Counted from the stretch's first letter, positions 22,609 to 31,458 are shown. The stretch: 64,000 nucleotides of DNA from Rubrobacter xylanophilus DSM 9941 (GCF_000014185.1 NC_008148.1:3080001-3144000), one strand, 5' to 3'. Notes: generated by a model not told the origin, from the letters alone. A program made the numbers and translations.

Positions 22609-23483
22609 GCCCTCACCATCCCGATCTCCCGCAGCCGCGCCACCTCCAGGGCCACGCCCTCCTCGAAGGGGCGCGGCGAGTAGCCCAGCTCCTTTCGCGC
22701 TTTCTCGTAGGGATACGCCTTGTCCTCCCTCAGCCTCAGCACCTGCTCGGAGCCCACCGGGGGCCGCAGCCCGGCCCGCTCCGCCAGCGCGAGCGCCCGG
22801 CGCGCGGGCTCGAGAGGGATGCGCACCACGCGCACCCTCCTCCCCAGCGCGTTCGCGGCGGCGCGTACGAGCTCCAGGTAGGTCAGGGGGCGCGCCCCCG
22901 GCAGGTCGTAGCCCTGCCCGACCGCCCGGGGGCGCACGAGCGCCTCGAAGGCCCCGCGGGCGCAGTCCTCGTAGTAGACCGGCTGCCAGAGGTTCTTCCC
23001 CGAGCCGAACACCGGGAAGAGCGGGGAACGGTCCAGAAAGCGCAGCAGGCGGTGCACGTTCCTGTCCAGCTCGGAGCCGTAGATCATGGTGGGCCGCACG
23101 ATCGTCCACTCGAGGCCGCTGCTTCGCACCACCCGCTCCATCTCGAGCTTCGGGGAGGAGCGGAAGGCGTACCGGGAGTGGGCGCTGGTGCTGCTCACCG
23201 CGAGCAGCCGCCCCACCCCGGCCCGCTCCATGGCCTCCACGACCTGCGGAGCGTACCCGATCCCGGCGACGTGCGCCACGGCGTCAACACCCTCCAGCGC
23301 GCGCAGCAGGTCCCCGGCCCGCCCGGCGTCCCCGCGCACGAGCACCGCCCCGCGCCCCTCCAGCCGGGAGGCGTTGGGGCTCTCCGGGCGCACCAGGCAG
23401 CGCACCTCGTGCCCCGCCTCCAGGAGCAGCCGCAGCAGGGCAAGCCCCGGCAGGCTCGTCGCGCCCGTGAGCAGCACCCTCAC
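22605..23483 (-). CDS. NAD(P)-dependent epimerase/dehydratase, extended/atypical SDR
   Basis: 292 residues. An N-terminal glycine motif TGATSLPGLALLRLL is an atypical form of TGxxGxxG with Gly replaced by Leu-Pro. AVSSTSAHSRYAFRSSPKLE then places Ser-Tyr-x3-Lys-like catalytic residues. It resembles the WbpV/WbjF-type epimerases paired with WbpL-like transferases. The GTG at 23483 follows GGGAGGG, and the gene is coupled by overlap to the transferase. It probably reduces or epimerises the 4-keto sugar used as first residue; substrate unproven. Confidence 0.8.
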   Translation of the reverse strand: MRVLLTGATSLPGLALLRLLLEAGHEVRCLVRPESPNASRLEGRGAVLVRGDAGRAGDLLRALEGVDAVAHVAGIGYAPQVVEAMERAGVGRLLAVSSTSAHSRYAFRSSPKLEMERVVRSSGLEWTIVRPTMIYGSELDRNVHRLLRFLDRSPLFPVFGSGKNLWQPVYYEDCARGAFEALVRPRAVGQGYDLPGARPLTYLELVRAAANALGRRVRVVRIPLEPARRALALAERAGLRPPVGSEQVLRLREDKAYPYEKARKELGYSPRPFEEGVALEVARLREIGMVRA

Positions 23484-23499
23484 CAGGAGCCCTCCCGGA

Positions 23500-23934
23500 T
23501 CAACCGCCCCCGGCGCTGAACAGCTCCACCACCCGCGCGCGGTTCGGGACCGCGAGGTCCTCCCGGACCACGTATTCCACCTGCGCCTGCTGGCCCGGCT
23601 TCATATCCGAGAGCTGCGCCTCCTCTCCGTCGAGCGTGATCCCGGCCCCAGGAGCGAGCTTGAAGGGTATGGGCTTCTCCCCCTGCGCCTCGGCGCTGGG
23701 CTTCAGGGTGAACCGCTCCTTCTCGGCGTTGACGGCCTGGATGGAGCCCAGGGCTATCTTGAGCTCCGGGCGGCTCTGTGCGCCGCCGCGCTCCTCCCTG
23801 GCGGCTTTGCCCTGCCGGTCGCCCCCCGCCTGCCGCCGGTCCTCGTCCCCGCCCCCCGCGCAGCCCGCGACGAGGCAGAGGCCGGCGAGGAGCAGGGCAA
23901 AGAGCGCGAGAACTTCTTTCCTCCCACGCAGCAC
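23500..23934 (-). CDS. Predicted lipoprotein
   Basis: 144 residues. Basic N-terminus (LRGRKEV), hydrophobic core ALFALLLAGLCLVAG and lipobox LVAGC, followed by a Gly/charged linker, indicate a lipoprotein signal peptide cleaved before Cys. The exported part (LKIALGSIQAVNAEKERFTL, then VEYVVREDLAVPNRARVVEL) looks like a small beta-barrel, similar to DUF5666-type OB-like domains (weak). The GTG at 23934 is chosen for its strong AAAGGAGG site rather than the longer frame to 23988. It lies 17 bp upstream of the epimerase start and could be the operon's first gene. Confidence 0.68.
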   Translation of the reverse strand: MLRGRKEVLALFALLLAGLCLVAGCAGGGDEDRRQAGGDRQGKAAREERGGAQSRPELKIALGSIQAVNAEKERFTLKPSAEAQGEKPIPFKLAPGAGITLDGEEAQLSDMKPGQQAQVEYVVREDLAVPNRARVVELFSAGGG

Positions 23935-24082
23935 GGAAACCTCCTTTTGCAGCCTCCGCAACAGACAAGAAAAGTAACAGAGCGACATGCGGCATACCAG
24001 CTCCGGGGTGCCGCGGCGAATCCGCGTGTATCATTATCGGCTCGGAAAGCAACGACCAGAGGTTGGGAGAGGGCCCAAGGCC

Positions 24083-24946
24083 ATGCGGATGTTCAGGACG
24101 CTCAAGATCCCGCCGCTGCGGAGGCCCGCGGCGGCAAAGCCCGGCGGCAGGCGGGAGGGAGAAGACCCGGCGGACAGCGGCCTTCTCCGGACGCAGCGGG
24201 AGATAGAGCAGAGCCGAAGGAAGCTGCTCGGCTACATCGCGCAGGCAAAGGACGTAACCTTCATCAGATCCCCGGGCAACATCGGGGACCACCTGATACA
24301 CGCCGGCATCCGGCAGCTCCTCTCGGGCACTTTCTACAGGGAGATCCCCTTCAAGAGGAGGCGCCTGCTGAGGAACTCCAGGGGCCACACGGCCCTCGTC
24401 TCGGGAAGCGGGGGCTGGTGCGGCCCATACCACAAGGTGATGCCGCGGCTGCTGGAGATCGTGGAGGAGCGCTACGAGCGGGTCATAGTCCTCCCCTCGT
24501 CGGTCGACGCCACCGTTCCCGAGGTCCGCAGGGCCCTGCAGCGAACAGACGCCATCTTCTTTGCCAGGGAGATGGAGTCCTACCGCCAGCTCGAGGAGCT
24601 CTGCCGCCACGCCGAGATAGCCCACGACTGCGCCTTCTTCTTCGACTTCGCCCCCTACAGGAGGCCGGGCCGCGGCAGGCTGCTGGCCTACCGGACCGAC
24701 GAGGAGTCCGTCTCGGGCGAGGTGCCGCGGGGCAACCGGGATATCTCGCGGTACTGCGACTCTCTGGACGAGTGGCTGTGGACGATCGCCGGGCACGAAG
24801 AGGTGGAGACGGACAGGGCGCACGTCATGATCGCGGGGGCCATGCTGGGCAAGCGGGTCAGGTACAGGGCCGGCAGCTACCACAAGGTTCCGGAGATAGC
24901 CCGCTTCGCGCTCAAGCACCTGCGGGTAGAGCCGCTCGGGACGTGA
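24083..24946 (+). CDS. Polysaccharide pyruvyl transferase-like protein
   Basis: 287 residues. It resembles the pyruvyl transferase family that adds ketal pyruvate to exopolysaccharides: FIRSPGNIGDHLIHAGIRQL near 60-80, VSGSGGWCGPYHK near 110, VIVLPSSVDATVP near 130 and the late motif VMIAGAMLGKRVRY near 250, corresponding to the family's substrate-binding end. The longer frame to 23987 lacks a ribosome site; the ATG at 24083 follows GGGAGAGGG. A TATCAT -10-like box is at 24029-24034. The stop overlaps the next GTG (GTGA). Pyruvylation is inferred from family membership only. Confidence 0.75.
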   Translation: MRMFRTLKIPPLRRPAAAKPGGRREGEDPADSGLLRTQREIEQSRRKLLGYIAQAKDVTFIRSPGNIGDHLIHAGIRQLLSGTFYREIPFKRRRLLRNSRGHTALVSGSGGWCGPYHKVMPRLLEIVEERYERVIVLPSSVDATVPEVRRALQRTDAIFFAREMESYRQLEELCRHAEIAHDCAFFFDFAPYRRPGRGRLLAYRTDEESVSGEVPRGNRDISRYCDSLDEWLWTIAGHEEVETDRAHVMIAGAMLGKRVRYRAGSYHKVPEIARFALKHLRVEPLGT

Positions 24947-25803
24947 GGCGGCTGGAGCGGCTGGTCCGGCGCTTAAGACGCCGTCCGCGCCCGCGGACGA
25001 TAGCGCTCCTCGCCGCCTACAACGAGGAGCGGTTCATCCGCGGCTGCCTGGAGCACCTCATCGGTCAGGGGGTCGAGGTCTATTTGATAGACAACGGCTC
25101 CACCGACGGCACCGCCCGGATCGCCGAGGAGTACCTGGGACGGGGCCTCGTCGCCATAGAGCCGTTCCCCAGAGAGGGAGGGGTGTACCGGTGGCGGGAG
25201 ATCCTCGAGCGCAAGGAGGAGCTCTCCCGCTCCCTGGACGCCGAGTGGTTTATCCACGTGGACGCGGACGAGATACTGCTGCCCCCCCGTTCCCGGCAGA
25301 CGCTCGCCTCGGCTCTCGCGGAGGCTCAGGAGGCCGGGTACAACGCGGTGGATTTCCGGGAGTTCGTCTTCGTGCCCACCCGCGAGTCCCCGGATCACGA
25401 CCACCCGGACTACCAGAAGACGATGCGCTGGTACTACCCCTTCCAGCCGGCCCCGGGACCGCGCCTGATGCGGGCCTGGCGGCGGCAGGAGGGGCCCGTG
25501 GGGCTGGGTTCCCGGGGTGGACACCGGCTAAACTTCCCGGGGATGAGGCTCTACCCGGAGAAGTTCCTGATGAAGCACTACCTCTTCCTGAGCGTCCCGC
25601 ACCTCCTGAGCAAGTACGGCAACCGCAGCTTCCGGAAGGAGGAGCTGGAGCGCGGCTGGCACGGCTGGCGGGCGGGCCTGGACGAGCGGAGGATAACCCT
25701 GCCCTCCGAGCGGGAGCTCAAGACCTGCGGCCCGGACGGAACCCTGGACTTCTCCAACCCCCGCACCCGGCACATCGCCGCCGGGTGGACCGCCGGCGAA
25801 TGA
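24943..25803 (+). CDS. Family 2 glycosyltransferase
   Basis: 286 residues with a GT-A fold: IALLAAYNEERFIRGCLEHL near 20, VYLIDNGSTDGTARIAEEYL near 45 and the metal-binding WFIHVDADEILLPP near 100. It transfers a sugar from a nucleotide donor; donor and acceptor are unknown. There is no membrane anchor, so it is probably cytosolic. The GTG start overlaps the stop of the pyruvyl transferase-like gene. The C-terminal part (HYLFLSVPHLLSKYGNRSF) is typical of glycan-locus GT2 proteins. Confidence 0.87.
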   Translation: MRRLERLVRRLRRRPRPRTIALLAAYNEERFIRGCLEHLIGQGVEVYLIDNGSTDGTARIAEEYLGRGLVAIEPFPREGGVYRWREILERKEELSRSLDAEWFIHVDADEILLPPRSRQTLASALAEAQEAGYNAVDFREFVFVPTRESPDHDHPDYQKTMRWYYPFQPAPGPRLMRAWRRQEGPVGLGSRGGHRLNFPGMRLYPEKFLMKHYLFLSVPHLLSKYGNRSFRKEELERGWHGWRAGLDERRITLPSERELKTCGPDGTLDFSNPRTRHIAAGWTAGE

Positions 25804-25926
25804 AACGGGCGGGGCGTCTTGTTAACATACCCGCAGCGCGGACAAAGCAGTATTAGGAACAAGCTAAGGAGTTCGGCAGGAGAGTGCGGCGTCCGGCGCC
25901 GCGCAGGCCCCGACCGACAGGAGAGC

Positions 25927-26934
25927 ATGGCATCAGAGGACCCTACGGTAAACGATGGCGCAGCGGCATCCCCGGTGGCCGGCGACCCGTGGACCAACCG
26001 GGAGGGGATAGAGGAGTACAACATCCGCTGGCACTGGCTCCAAAAACCCTCAAGCTCGGGCTTCACCGCCGTCCTGAGGGTCAGGGACGAGGCCCGCTCC
26101 CTCCCCTGGGTACTCCCCCCCATCCTCAGGTCCGTGCAGCACGTCATCCTGGTGGACAACAACTCCACGGACGGAACCCCAGAGCTCGCCCGCCAGATAG
26201 CCAGAAATCAGGGCTCCGAGCACAAGCTGGAGGTGCTCTCCTATCCTTTTGAGGTCTCCCGGTGCGGACCGGAGCACCTCGCCACCTACCCCGACTCGGT
26301 GCACAGCCTCACCTACTTCTACAACTGGAGCTTTTCGCACGTGCGCACGCGCTATGCGCTTAAGTGGGATGGGGACATGGTGCTCAGCCCCGAGGGCGAG
26401 CAGGTTCTTCGCGACCTCGCCTGGCAGCTCGAGGGGGTCGGGGGGACGGTCCGGATGGCTCTGTCCTCTGTCTACGTGGAGAGTCCGCGGGTAGCGTACG
26501 TCGATCTTTCATATGTACACGGCGAGCTCTGTGGCTGGCGCAACGTTCCCGAGCATACCTTTGTAAAATGCTTTGATTGGGAGCATGTCCGCCCCTGGTC
26601 CGACTCTCTCCTCCGGGTACCGGACTGGATGTGCTTCGAGCTCAAGTGGCTGGAGGCGGACGAGTTTGACCACTGGTCCGATACGGAGTTTGAGACGGGA
26701 CCTCTCTTTCGCAAGCGCCGCGAGTGGGCTGTGATCCGCGCGTTGCTCGGAGGAACCGACCTGCCAGATGGCGTGATCCGCATCGAAAGCCCGAGAGATG
26801 TCCACGTCGTGGATCACCTTCAACAGAACTACGTGACGATGCGGCACAGAGGCTCTGCGGTCGAGTCCGCTTTCGACCCGGCCGGCAACGAGGAAACCTC
26901 CCAGCAACTCACGGAGAAAACACAACGTTCATGA
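25927..26934 (+). CDS. Family 2-like glycosyltransferase, copy 1 of a duplicated pair
   Basis: 335 residues. The catalytic region has FTAVLRVRDEARSLPWVLPP, HVILVDNNSTDGTPELARQI and the DxD-type YALKWDGDMVLSPEGEQ. The ATG at 25927 follows CAGGAGAG. Bases 25990-26436 are nearly identical to 28123-28569 in the second copy, while the C-terminal halves differ. Base composition falls to a lower GC level after about 26440, unlike most of the window, suggesting that the C-terminal half has a different history. Transfers an unknown sugar within the glycan locus. Confidence 0.83.
   Translation: MASEDPTVNDGAAASPVAGDPWTNREGIEEYNIRWHWLQKPSSSGFTAVLRVRDEARSLPWVLPPILRSVQHVILVDNNSTDGTPELARQIARNQGSEHKLEVLSYPFEVSRCGPEHLATYPDSVHSLTYFYNWSFSHVRTRYALKWDGDMVLSPEGEQVLRDLAWQLEGVGGTVRMALSSVYVESPRVAYVDLSYVHGELCGWRNVPEHTFVKCFDWEHVRPWSDSLLRVPDWMCFELKWLEADEFDHWSDTEFETGPLFRKRREWAVIRALLGGTDLPDGVIRIESPRDVHVVDHLQQNYVTMRHRGSAVESAFDPAGNEETSQQLTEKTQRS
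25990..26436 (+). repeat. 447-bp direct repeat, copy 1
   Basis: The first 272 bp (25990-26261) are identical to 28123-28394. The remaining 175 bp differ at about ten positions by hand count. The copies are in direct orientation, 2133 bp apart, and cover the donor-binding half of two glycosyltransferase genes. Confidence 0.9.
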
Positions 26935-26993
26935 TCCTCTCACTGCAAAGAATACGTGTCTGACTCGGAAAGCGAAGAACGGAGGAATTGCCT

Positions 26994-28070
26994 GTGGGTA
27001 GAGAGCTGATGCTTGTAGCAGGCTCCGGTCGTAGCGGCACCAGCCTGCTGGTAAACATAATCGGCAACCTCGGGTTTTACGTTCCCCAGCCGCAGCTGGA
27101 GGCCGATGACAGCAACCCGCAGGGGTTCGGTGAACCGCAGTGGGTAGTCGACTGGCATACGGAGCTACTGAAACGCGCAAACGTCCATGCGTCCGATGCC
27201 CGGCCTTCCGCCTGGGCAGATACCGCGAGACTATGTCTCGACGAGAGGATAAGCGCTCAGCTACACCGGTGGCTGGGCAACCAGTTCTCGCTCCACGAAC
27301 AGCTAGTGATCAAGGACCCCAGGTTGATGTGGTTCCTCCCGCTGTGGAACCGGGTTGGCAACGAGCTAGGGGCCAGCGTCAGCGTGGTAACCATGCTCCG
27401 GCACCCCGCCGAGGTGGTGACCAGCAAGCTCCACTGGTACCCGAACATGACGCTTGTCGATGCCAACCGGGCTGCAGGATGGGTGAACACCATGCTGTAT
27501 ACGGAGCGCGCCACCCGGGACTACCGGCGGGTCTTCGTTCGCTTCGACGAGCTCCTGGCGGACTGGACCCAGCAGATTGCCCGTATCAGCGCCGAGCTGG
27601 ACATACCCTCGCTGGTAAATGCGCGTGCCCGGCAGCAGGCAGAAGCCGACAGCTTCGTAGACAGATCTCTGCACCGCTCGAAGGCTTCCTGGGAGAACCT
27701 GGACGTACCAGAGAACTTGGTGAAGCTCGCAGAACAGGTATGGGAAGACATGCTGCTTCTCAGCGATGTCAGGAAGGATGATGGAACGCAGGTGCTCTCG
27801 CGATTGGACAGGCATCGTGAAGCATACATCTCTCTATATCGTTATGCTGAGGCTGTAGCACAATCGACGACTCTGGCTGCGGTCAGGCCGCTGCGCCAGA
27901 GAATAGCTGCGCTGGAGAAGCAAAGAAACCTCTCCGATCAGTCGAAAGCTGCCCAACAGCCGAAGACGCCAGGGCTGTTGCAGGCAGGCCGGCGACTGAT
28001 CCCGCCCGAGATACGCCGAAGGATCCCGCCGAGGCTCAAACTGGCTGCGGCCAAGCTGCTTTCCAGGTGA
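26994..28070 (+). CDS. Sulfotransferase-like protein with C-terminal helical tail
   Basis: 358 residues. PAPS-dependent sulfotransferase signature: 5'-phosphosulfate loop LVAGSGRSGTSLLVNII near 6-22 and 3'-phosphate site VTMLRHPAEVVTSKLHW near 135. Residues about 275-330 are predicted helix with a basic C-terminal tail (RRRIPPRLKLAAAKLLSR). The GTG at 26994 has the best spacing from GGAGGA; a TTG at 26988 would be too close. It lies between the two direct repeats, so recombination between them would delete it. GC content is lower than in flanking genes. Presumably sulfates a saccharide; acceptor unknown. Confidence 0.78.
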   Translation: MGRELMLVAGSGRSGTSLLVNIIGNLGFYVPQPQLEADDSNPQGFGEPQWVVDWHTELLKRANVHASDARPSAWADTARLCLDERISAQLHRWLGNQFSLHEQLVIKDPRLMWFLPLWNRVGNELGASVSVVTMLRHPAEVVTSKLHWYPNMTLVDANRAAGWVNTMLYTERATRDYRRVFVRFDELLADWTQQIARISAELDIPSLVNARARQQAEADSFVDRSLHRSKASWENLDVPENLVKLAEQVWEDMLLLSDVRKDDGTQVLSRLDRHREAYISLYRYAEAVAQSTTLAAVRPLRQRIAALEKQRNLSDQSKAAQQPKTPGLLQAGRRLIPPEIRRRIPPRLKLAAAKLLSR

Positions 28071-28095
28071 GCACCGCGTGCAGGAGGCTTCTAGC

Positions 28096-29022
28096 ATGGC
28101 AGCGATGAACGGCTCCCGAGAATGGACCAACCGGGAGGGGATAGAGGAGTACAACATCCGCTGGCACTGGCTCCAAAAACCCTCAAGCTCGGGCTTCACC
28201 GCCGTCCTGAGGGTCAGGGACGAGGCCCGCTCCCTCCCCTGGGTACTCCCCCCCATCCTCAGGTCCGTGCAGCACGTCATCCTGGTGGACAACAACTCCA
28301 CGGACGGAACCCCAGAGCTCGCCCGCCAGATAGCCAGAAATCAGGGCTCCGAGCACAAGCTGGAGGTGCTCTCCTATCCTTTTGAGGTCTCCCGTTACGG
28401 AGCAGAGCACCTGTGGACCTACCCCGACTCGGTGCACAGCCCCACCTACTTCTACAACTGGAGCTTTTCGCACGTGCGCACGCGCTATGCGCTCAAGTGG
28501 GATGGGGACATGGTGCTCAGCCCCGAGGGCGAGCAGGTTCTTCGCGACCTCGCCTGGCAGCTCGAGGGGACCGACGGAGCCGTTACGATACCCAGATCAC
28601 CGGTCTACGTCGAGAGCGAACGGGTTGCTTACCTCGACACCCAGCCAGGGGCGGCAGAGCCCTGGGGCTGGCGGAACTCGCCGGCCTATACGATCTCCAA
28701 AGCCTTCGACTGGGAGTTGCGGCTCCCGAACCCCGGTGACCCGGTCTTCCGCCTGCCGAACTTTATGTGCTTCGAGCTCAAGTGGCTGGAGGCGGACGAG
28801 TTCGCCCATTGGTCCAATGCCGAGTTCAAGACCGAGATCAACGCACGTAAGCGGCGTGAGTGGGAGCTGTTTCACGCTCTCAGTAAGGGCGCGGGAACTC
28901 CAGAAGGAGTGGTCCGCATTGAGAGCTCCGAAGGGATCCACGTCCTGGAACACCTCAGAGGCATTTACTCCGACATCATGCGCAGCACACCCCATTCGTC
29001 ACCCAATCGACCATCGCCCTGA
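28096..29022 (+). CDS. Family 2-like glycosyltransferase, copy 2 of a duplicated pair
   Basis: 308 residues, starting at an ATG preceded by AGGAGG. It shares the donor half with the gene at 25927 almost exactly (RVRDEARSLPWVLPP, VDNNSTDGTPELARQI, KWDGDMVLSPEGEQ). It diverges after about residue 158, although MCFELKWLEADEF recurs in both. This pattern suggests duplication with diversification, or gene conversion, of acceptor specificity. Neighbours on both sides are sulfotransferases. Confidence 0.83.
   Translation: MAAMNGSREWTNREGIEEYNIRWHWLQKPSSSGFTAVLRVRDEARSLPWVLPPILRSVQHVILVDNNSTDGTPELARQIARNQGSEHKLEVLSYPFEVSRYGAEHLWTYPDSVHSPTYFYNWSFSHVRTRYALKWDGDMVLSPEGEQVLRDLAWQLEGTDGAVTIPRSPVYVESERVAYLDTQPGAAEPWGWRNSPAYTISKAFDWELRLPNPGDPVFRLPNFMCFELKWLEADEFAHWSNAEFKTEINARKRREWELFHALSKGAGTPEGVVRIESSEGIHVLEHLRGIYSDIMRSTPHSSPNRPSP
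28123..28569 (+). repeat. 447-bp direct repeat, copy 2
   Basis: Second copy of the repeat at 25990-26436. The breakpoints fall inside both glycosyltransferase genes, at the TGGACCAACCGG box on the left and just after CTCGAGGGG on the right. Confidence 0.9.
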
Positions 29023-29040
29023 AGAGACAGAGCCAAGCTC

Positions 29041-29640
29041 ATGATACTTGCGCCCGGCAAAGGCTTCGTCTTTCTGGCGATACCCAAGACCGCTTCCACC
29101 TCTATTGAGAGAGCGCTCATGCCCCATACGCATGCGTACTTCACGGGAAATCCCTTCAAACACACCAGATACAGCGAGTTCCAGCGCTTTCTGCAGCCCT
29201 TTCTCGCCTCGAAGGGGTTCCCGCGCGACTCCTACGAGGTGGTGTGCGTGTTTCGGGAACCGATCGACTGGCTGTTCAGCTGGTACCGCTACAGAACCCG
29301 CGAGGAGCTGAAGGGATACCCCAACTACTGCGGGCATGTCTCCTTCGAGGAGTTTGCCAGGGCCTACATAGAGGGCAAAGAACGGTTCGCCCGGGTGGGC
29401 CGCCCCTCAAGGTTCGTGAGGCCGCGTAAGGGAGGGCGTGGCGTGGATCTCATCTTCCGGTACGAGCGCATAGACCTTCTGGTGGAGTACCTCTGCGAGA
29501 AGGTGGGCAGGGAAGTAGAGGTGGAGATCAGCAACGTCTCGCCCGAACGGGAGTTCTCCCTCTCCAGAGAACGCGAGCAGGCGCTGCGCGAGTTCTTTTT
29601 ACCGGAGTACCGCATCTACGAGAAGGCGATCGGGGCGTAG
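29041..29640 (+). CDS. Small sulfotransferase (sulfotransferase family 2-like)
   Basis: 199 residues. The PAPS 5' loop appears as FLAIPKTASTSIERAL near 11-26, the form found in carbohydrate sulfotransferases of the HS2ST/chondroitin type. VVCVFREPIDWLFSWYRYR near 68 supplies the 3'-phosphate Arg/Ser pair. LIFRYERIDLLVEYL near 138 is the usual substrate-side motif. No membrane helix. It begins 18 bp after the second GT2 copy and is convergent with the next gene (stops 4 bp apart). A glycan substrate is likely but unproven. Confidence 0.82.
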   Translation: MILAPGKGFVFLAIPKTASTSIERALMPHTHAYFTGNPFKHTRYSEFQRFLQPFLASKGFPRDSYEVVCVFREPIDWLFSWYRYRTREELKGYPNYCGHVSFEEFARAYIEGKERFARVGRPSRFVRPRKGGRGVDLIFRYERIDLLVEYLCEKVGREVEVEISNVSPEREFSLSREREQALREFFLPEYRIYEKAIGA

Positions 29641-29644
29641 AAGG

Positions 29645-30379
29645 CTACGCTGCTTCTTCTGATTCCTCCCAACCGAAGCTGCGCCCGAGGTAGTCGTAGA
29701 GTTCCTCGTTGTACGGCCTGAAGAACCTCACCAGTTCTTTGCGCGTCTCCGGGTTCATAGGAGCATACTCGTGCCTGGCCCTCCTTATGCGGAGGTTGAA
29801 GCGGTGCTCGGGCAAACCCAGGAATTCCCTGGTCGTCGAAAGAGCCCGCCGCGGACGGGCGTAGAAGTCCTCGGACTTCAAAACGAGCAGCTGCTCCCGC
29901 GGATAGTGACGGTGCCATCTCTTCAAATGCTCAACGTAGATGCCGGTGGTGAGGAGGTTCGTGGGGGCGGAAGGATCCTCAAGGGAGTTCTCCTCCAGCC
30001 ACCCCCTCTCCGTCTCAAGTACGGCCTCGAACTCCTCCTCAAGGCCCCGGCGGCGCAGTAAGTGGTAATGAGAGTAAGCCCGGTCCACCGGGTTCCTCAG
30101 CAGAACGATGAGCTTTACATCCGGCAGAACCCGAACCATGCGCTCGGGAACCTCCGGATGGGCCAGGTAGCGCGGGGTGGCCTCTCCGACGATGCGTTCT
30201 TCCGGCACGTGACCAAATTGAGAAAGGTACCACTCCAAACCTCTCTCATGGTTCCAGTCGAAAAAATGAATCTCCTTCTTGGGAACGTATTTGATCTTCG
30301 GGTGGCGGCATAAAAGACGATAGAAAACGCTCGTCCCACACCGCGGAGCCCCGATAATTATGAAGTCAGGATCCGGCAC
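29645..30379 (-). CDS. Sulfotransferase, heparan-sulfate-type (sulfotransferase domain)
   Basis: 244 residues. DFIIIGAPRCGTSVFYRLLC near 4-23 is the PAPS 5' loop, YVPKKEIHFFDW near 32 is the heparan N-/3-O-sulfotransferase catalytic-Glu region, and LIVLLRNPVDRAYSHYHLL near 92 is the 3'-phosphate site. LLTTGIYVEHLKRW near 145 is also characteristic. A GTG at 30379 is chosen, with GAGGAGG upstream; a TTG at 30433 would add 18 basic residues. An AT-rich promoter region lies just upstream. Confidence 0.85.
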   Translation of the reverse strand: MPDPDFIIIGAPRCGTSVFYRLLCRHPKIKYVPKKEIHFFDWNHERGLEWYLSQFGHVPEERIVGEATPRYLAHPEVPERMVRVLPDVKLIVLLRNPVDRAYSHYHLLRRRGLEEEFEAVLETERGWLEENSLEDPSAPTNLLTTGIYVEHLKRWHRHYPREQLLVLKSEDFYARPRRALSTTREFLGLPEHRFNLRIRRARHEYAPMNPETRKELVRFFRPYNEELYDYLGRSFGWEESEEAA

Positions 30380-30430
30380 CCTCGTGCGCCTCCTCTCCCG
30401 CACCTTCTTCGCCCTCCGGATACAGCCCGT

Positions 30431-30460
30431 CAAAAATTGATATTAGATCAAAATTTGTGT
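30431..30460 (-). promoter_or_regulatory. AT-rich promoter with inverted repeat upstream of the sulfotransferase gene
   Basis: An isolated A/T-rich tract. On the minus strand it contains TAATAT (30445-30440) as a -10 candidate inside the inverted repeat TTGAT-N5-ATCAA. No clear -35. It is flanked by ordinary high-GC sequence. The half-site TTGAT recalls the region A elements, but the 16-bp box is not matched. Confidence 0.4.
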
Positions 30461-30509
30461 TCGTGCAGCCAAAACAAGGACTCGGCGGGAACCTTCGGCG
30501 GCCTATCCC

Positions 30510-31457
30510 TCACGGGCCCAACCTCGAGAAGGCGAGGAACCCACCCCTGTACATCTCCTCCTCCGGGTATTTGAGAGCCTCCACGTGCTCGAGCAGCACC
30601 CGCCGCTCCGTGGCCTCCATAACCAGCCGGACGAACCACCGCACGGACATCCCCCTGCCCTGGGGGAAGACGAAGTCCCCGAAGAAGACGAGGCTGCCCC
30701 CGGGGCGGGCGAGGCGCCACATCTTCTGGATCAGGGATTCCAGCTCCCCGGGGGTGCGGCCCTGGAGCAGATCCTCACCCAGCACCAGCCCGAAGGAGCC
30801 GCCGGCCTCCTCCCCCGGCGCCGGGTCCTTAGCCCCGGCCACACGCAGCTTCAGGCCGTTTCTGGAGAGAAGCTGCCCCCAACGGTTATCCGGGGGGCAT
30901 ATCTGCACGGCGGCCTCTCCCTCGAACCGCGTCCGGCAAGCGGAGAGGAACCGTTCGAACGCGGCGGCCCGCGCGCGGTGGATGCCCTTCGCGGAGGGCC
31001 CCCACCTCTTCACGACCTCCCGCACGGAGTCGCACAGGCGGGCGGCCAGCGTCCCCGGGTCCGCCTCTGCGCATTCCACGCGCTGCTCCTCGTCCCACCC
31101 GTAGCCGGCGCTCAGGGCGCGCCAGACCTCCGGATCCCGGACGGCGATCCTGTCGAAACGGTCGAGGTGTTCCAGGAGCGCATCGCCAAAGCGCCGGATG
31201 AGGGCCGCCGCGTCCTCGCCCAGCGGCAGGGCCAGGCCCACCGGCACGCCCCACCACCTCTCCGGAAGACCCCCGGGCGGGAGGGTGTTGGGGTCCAGGA
31301 TCACGAGGGCGCACGGGCGCTCCGGGCGGCGCGCGGCGTCGCAGATGTCCTCCCCGGAGATCGCGGCACAACCCTCGGGCAGCCGCACCCGTTCTCCGGC
31401 CGCCGGATCACCGCCGACGTAGACGAGCACAGGGTCCGTTACCAGGGCGCCCCCCAT
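30510..31457 (-). CDS. Methyltransferase-like protein of the glycan locus
   Basis: 315 residues, only partly recognised. The C-terminal third looks like the second half of a class I SAM methyltransferase: GSFGLVLGEDLLQGRTPGEL near 222, then LARPGGSLVFFGDFVFPQGR near 250, the order seen after motif II/III. The glycine-rich motif I is not clear. The N-terminal 120 residues have no recognisable domain. It is 1 bp from the upstream coiled-coil gene (TGAGATG junction), so they are likely co-translated. Could be a degenerate or non-methyltransferase Rossmann protein. Confidence 0.5.
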   Translation of the reverse strand: MGGALVTDPVLVYVGGDPAAGERVRLPEGCAAISGEDICDAARRPERPCALVILDPNTLPPGGLPERWWGVPVGLALPLGEDAAALIRRFGDALLEHLDRFDRIAVRDPEVWRALSAGYGWDEEQRVECAEADPGTLAARLCDSVREVVKRWGPSAKGIHRARAAAFERFLSACRTRFEGEAAVQICPPDNRWGQLLSRNGLKLRVAGAKDPAPGEEAGGSFGLVLGEDLLQGRTPGELESLIQKMWRLARPGGSLVFFGDFVFPQGRGMSVRWFVRLVMEATERRVLLEHVEALKYPEEEMYRGGFLAFSRLGP

Positions 31458-31458
31458 C

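Noticed and set aside
25990-28569. Direct repeats as ends of an insertion sequence or transposon
   Set aside because: No transposase, terminal inverted repeats or target duplications; the repeats are coding parts of two glycosyltransferases.
30440-30455. TTGAT-N5-ATCAA upstream of the sulfotransferase at 29645 as another regulon box
   Set aside because: Different spacing and half-site from TGATCM-N4-TGAYCA; kept only as a promoter feature.
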